A DNA stretch of 7,485 nt from Bacteroidales bacterium. GTDB lineage: Bacteria; Bacteroidota; Bacteroidia; Bacteroidales; UBA7960. The position numbers and the translations under genes are program-made. Location of the stretch: contig SKNE01000016.1 in NCBI GenBank assembly GCA_007120675.1, forward strand, positions 1-7,485, written 5' to 3'. Shown piece after piece: positions 6,193-7,485 of the stretch (position 1 is the first letter of the stretch; the number at the start of each line of letters is the position of its first letter). The notes beneath the pieces were generated by a model. It was given only the letters and a program-made list of their open reading frames with translations. It searched no databases and was not told the DNA's origin.

Positions 6193-7485
6193 ATGACCCA
6201 AAGGAAAACAAAGCGCAGTTACAGCACCCTGTTTCTACTCATGCTCATCGTATCTGCTGCGGTCGTTCTTTCCACTTACATCTTCAGCCACTTACTGATC
6301 CAGAACCGCCGTGCCCAGGTCATCGAAAAGGCAGATGCCCGCCTGTTGATTGCCGCTGAGATGCTGAACAAACTGCTGGGCTCCGACTATCATGACACGA
6401 TAACAGACGGCTCTTCCCTCTCGCCAGAAGATTTTCAATTCATCGTTGACCGCAACGATGCACTGTGCCGCCGCCTCGACCTGCAGTACCTGTGGAGTGT
6501 GATGGTTTTGGGCGACACCATCGTCTTCACCTCCGCCACCCGTACCGATGTCTTTGACCCGGAATCGGCCCATGCCTCGTTTTTTGAGGTGCACCGTGAC
6601 CCGCAGGCCTTCGATCCGGCTATGGCCTCCGATGGCCAAGCTGTTTTTTCCACTTTCAGGAACGAGTGGGGTAAGGGACGTATGGTGCTGTTACCCTACG
6701 AAGACATCAGGGGGCGCACCTACATCATTGGTGCCAGCGTGCAGCTCCTGGAACTTCGCGCCATGGTCAGGCAAACGGCCATGGTCACCGCAGGACTGGG
6801 CTTGCTGGTGATTGCCACCGTGTGGATCCTGGCCTATTACCTGGCCAAGCGGCTCACCACGCCCATCAGCAACCTCACTTTTGCCGCCGAGCGAATGGCG
6901 TCAGGCGACCTGGACGTGCCATTGGTTCCGTCTGGAAGCAGGGAGATGCAATCCCTCGCCCGCTCGCTGGACTCGATGCGGCAGGGACTGAACACACGGA
7001 TCAGTCAGCTGCAGAGCGGCAAAAAGAGGGAAGAGGGTGAAAACGCCATTCTCACCCGCATCAGTAAGCGTGAGCCCCTGGACAGGATACTGGAAGACAT
7101 TGCCCTGTTTTGTGAGCGGCTGGACACCAGGATAAGGGCCTCTGTCCTGTTGTTTGATAAACAAACCGAAAAGCTTTACCATGCAGCGGCTCCCAGCCTG
7201 CCCGATGAATACAATGACCTCCTAAAGCCCGGGCTGCCCGTAGGCCCCGATGTGGGCTCGTGTGGTTCCTCCGCCTACCACCGCCAGCGCGTGTCCGTGG
7301 CCAATATCGCCGAAGACCCCCGATGGCTGCCCTATACCGATTATATCAGGGTGACGGATAAATACGGGCTCAAAGCCTGCTGGTCGCAGCCATTCTTCTC
7401 CTCGGACGGTCGTTTGCTGGGGACCATCGCCAACTACAGCAGCCAGGCCGGACTCCCCACAGAAGAGAACATCCGTGCGCTGGAA
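6193..7485 (+). CDS. Membrane sensor protein with HAMP and GAF domains, 3' end outside window
   Basis: Predicted inner-membrane signalling protein; 431 codons are visible with no stop, so the gene continues beyond the window. A basic N-terminus (MTQRKTKRS) precedes TM helix 1 (about 13-32). A periplasmic domain of about 160 residues follows (YLWSVMVLGDTIVFTSATRTD, then DPQAF and YIIGASVQLLELR), resembling the dCache/single-Cache type of extracellular sensor by pattern only. TM helix 2 is about 197-217. The HAMP domain (217-270) shows the TTPI proline (Pro224) and the MASGDLDVPL turn. A GAF domain runs from about 295 to the window end, with GSCGSSAYHR (Cys357), VANIAEDPRW and KACWSQPFFSSDGRLLGTIA. 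That GAF subtype often sits before histidine kinase or GGDEF/EAL modules, so either output is possible. An in-frame GTG at 6163 is a less likely start; an in-frame stop lies at 6130-6132. The gene is divergent from ssrA. Confidence 0.85.
   Translation, partial: MTQRKTKRSYSTLFLLMLIVSAAVVLSTYIFSHLLIQNRRAQVIEKADARLLIAAEMLNKLLGSDYHDTITDGSSLSPEDFQFIVDRNDALCRRLDLQYLWSVMVLGDTIVFTSATRTDVFDPESAHASFFEVHRDPQAFDPAMASDGQAVFSTFRNEWGKGRMVLLPYEDIRGRTYIIGASVQLLELRAMVRQTAMVTAGLGLLVIATVWILAYYLAKRLTTPISNLTFAAERMASGDLDVPLVPSGSREMQSLARSLDSMRQGLNTRISQLQSGKKREEGENAILTRISKREPLDRILEDIALFCERLDTRIRASVLLFDKQTEKLYHAAAPSLPDEYNDLLKPGLPVGPDVGSCGSSAYHRQRVSVANIAEDPRWLPYTDYIRVTDKYGLKACWSQPFFSSDGRLLGTIANYSSQAGLPTEENIRALE

Noticed and set aside
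5906..6211. Short open frames of about 60-70 codons on both strands over the ssrA promoter region
   Set aside because: One overlaps the tmRNA 5' end and both overlap promoter elements; composition is not protein-like and no start context supports them.

Overview
The window looks like ordinary core chromosome of a member of the Bacteroidota with fairly high GC content. Three things support this. Upstream of several genes there are matches to the Bacteroidota -7 promoter element TAnnTTTG. Clear Shine-Dalgarno sequences are mostly absent, with A-rich bases before starts instead. The protein set (PyrB followed by PyrI, an M28 peptidase with PA and PDZ domains, GpsA with a GYGDNFQ...SNA segment, a LapA-like small membrane protein) also fits. 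I cannot place it below phylum from sequence alone.

Layout, left to right. Positions 1-1139 carry the 3' part of pyrB and the whole of pyrI, the catalytic and regulatory chains of aspartate carbamoyltransferase. A small two-helix membrane protein of the LapA/DUF1049 type lies convergent to them on the minus strand (1160-1420). Between it and the next gene is a 120-base divergent promoter region. Positions 1541-5507 hold a tightly spaced plus-strand run: a secreted M28 metallopeptidase, glycerol-3-phosphate dehydrogenase (gpsA), and a soluble histidine kinase with an NTF2/SnoaL-like N-terminal domain. The run ends at a perfect 11-bp hairpin that appears to terminate transcription in both directions.

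Convergent to the kinase on the minus strand is a complete one-piece tmRNA gene (ssrA, 5577-5951), easily missed because it is not protein coding. Its tag ORF reads GNSNYAMAA. A 241-base intergenic region follows, with a promoter for ssrA on the minus strand and one or two promoters for the last gene on the plus strand. That last gene (6193 to the window end, open) encodes a membrane sensor: TM, periplasmic domain, TM, HAMP, GAF. It has no stop and runs past the window, so its output domain is unseen.

How the parts fit together: pyrB and pyrI form one enzyme in pyrimidine synthesis. GpsA feeds phospholipid synthesis. The two signalling proteins flank ssrA but have no visible response regulator. 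I found no mobile element, CRISPR array, phage gene or obvious new multi-gene system. The points most worth a second look are the unusual tmRNA tag, the NTF2-like kinase with its divergent ATP lid, and the promoter placed almost on top of the start codon of the last gene.
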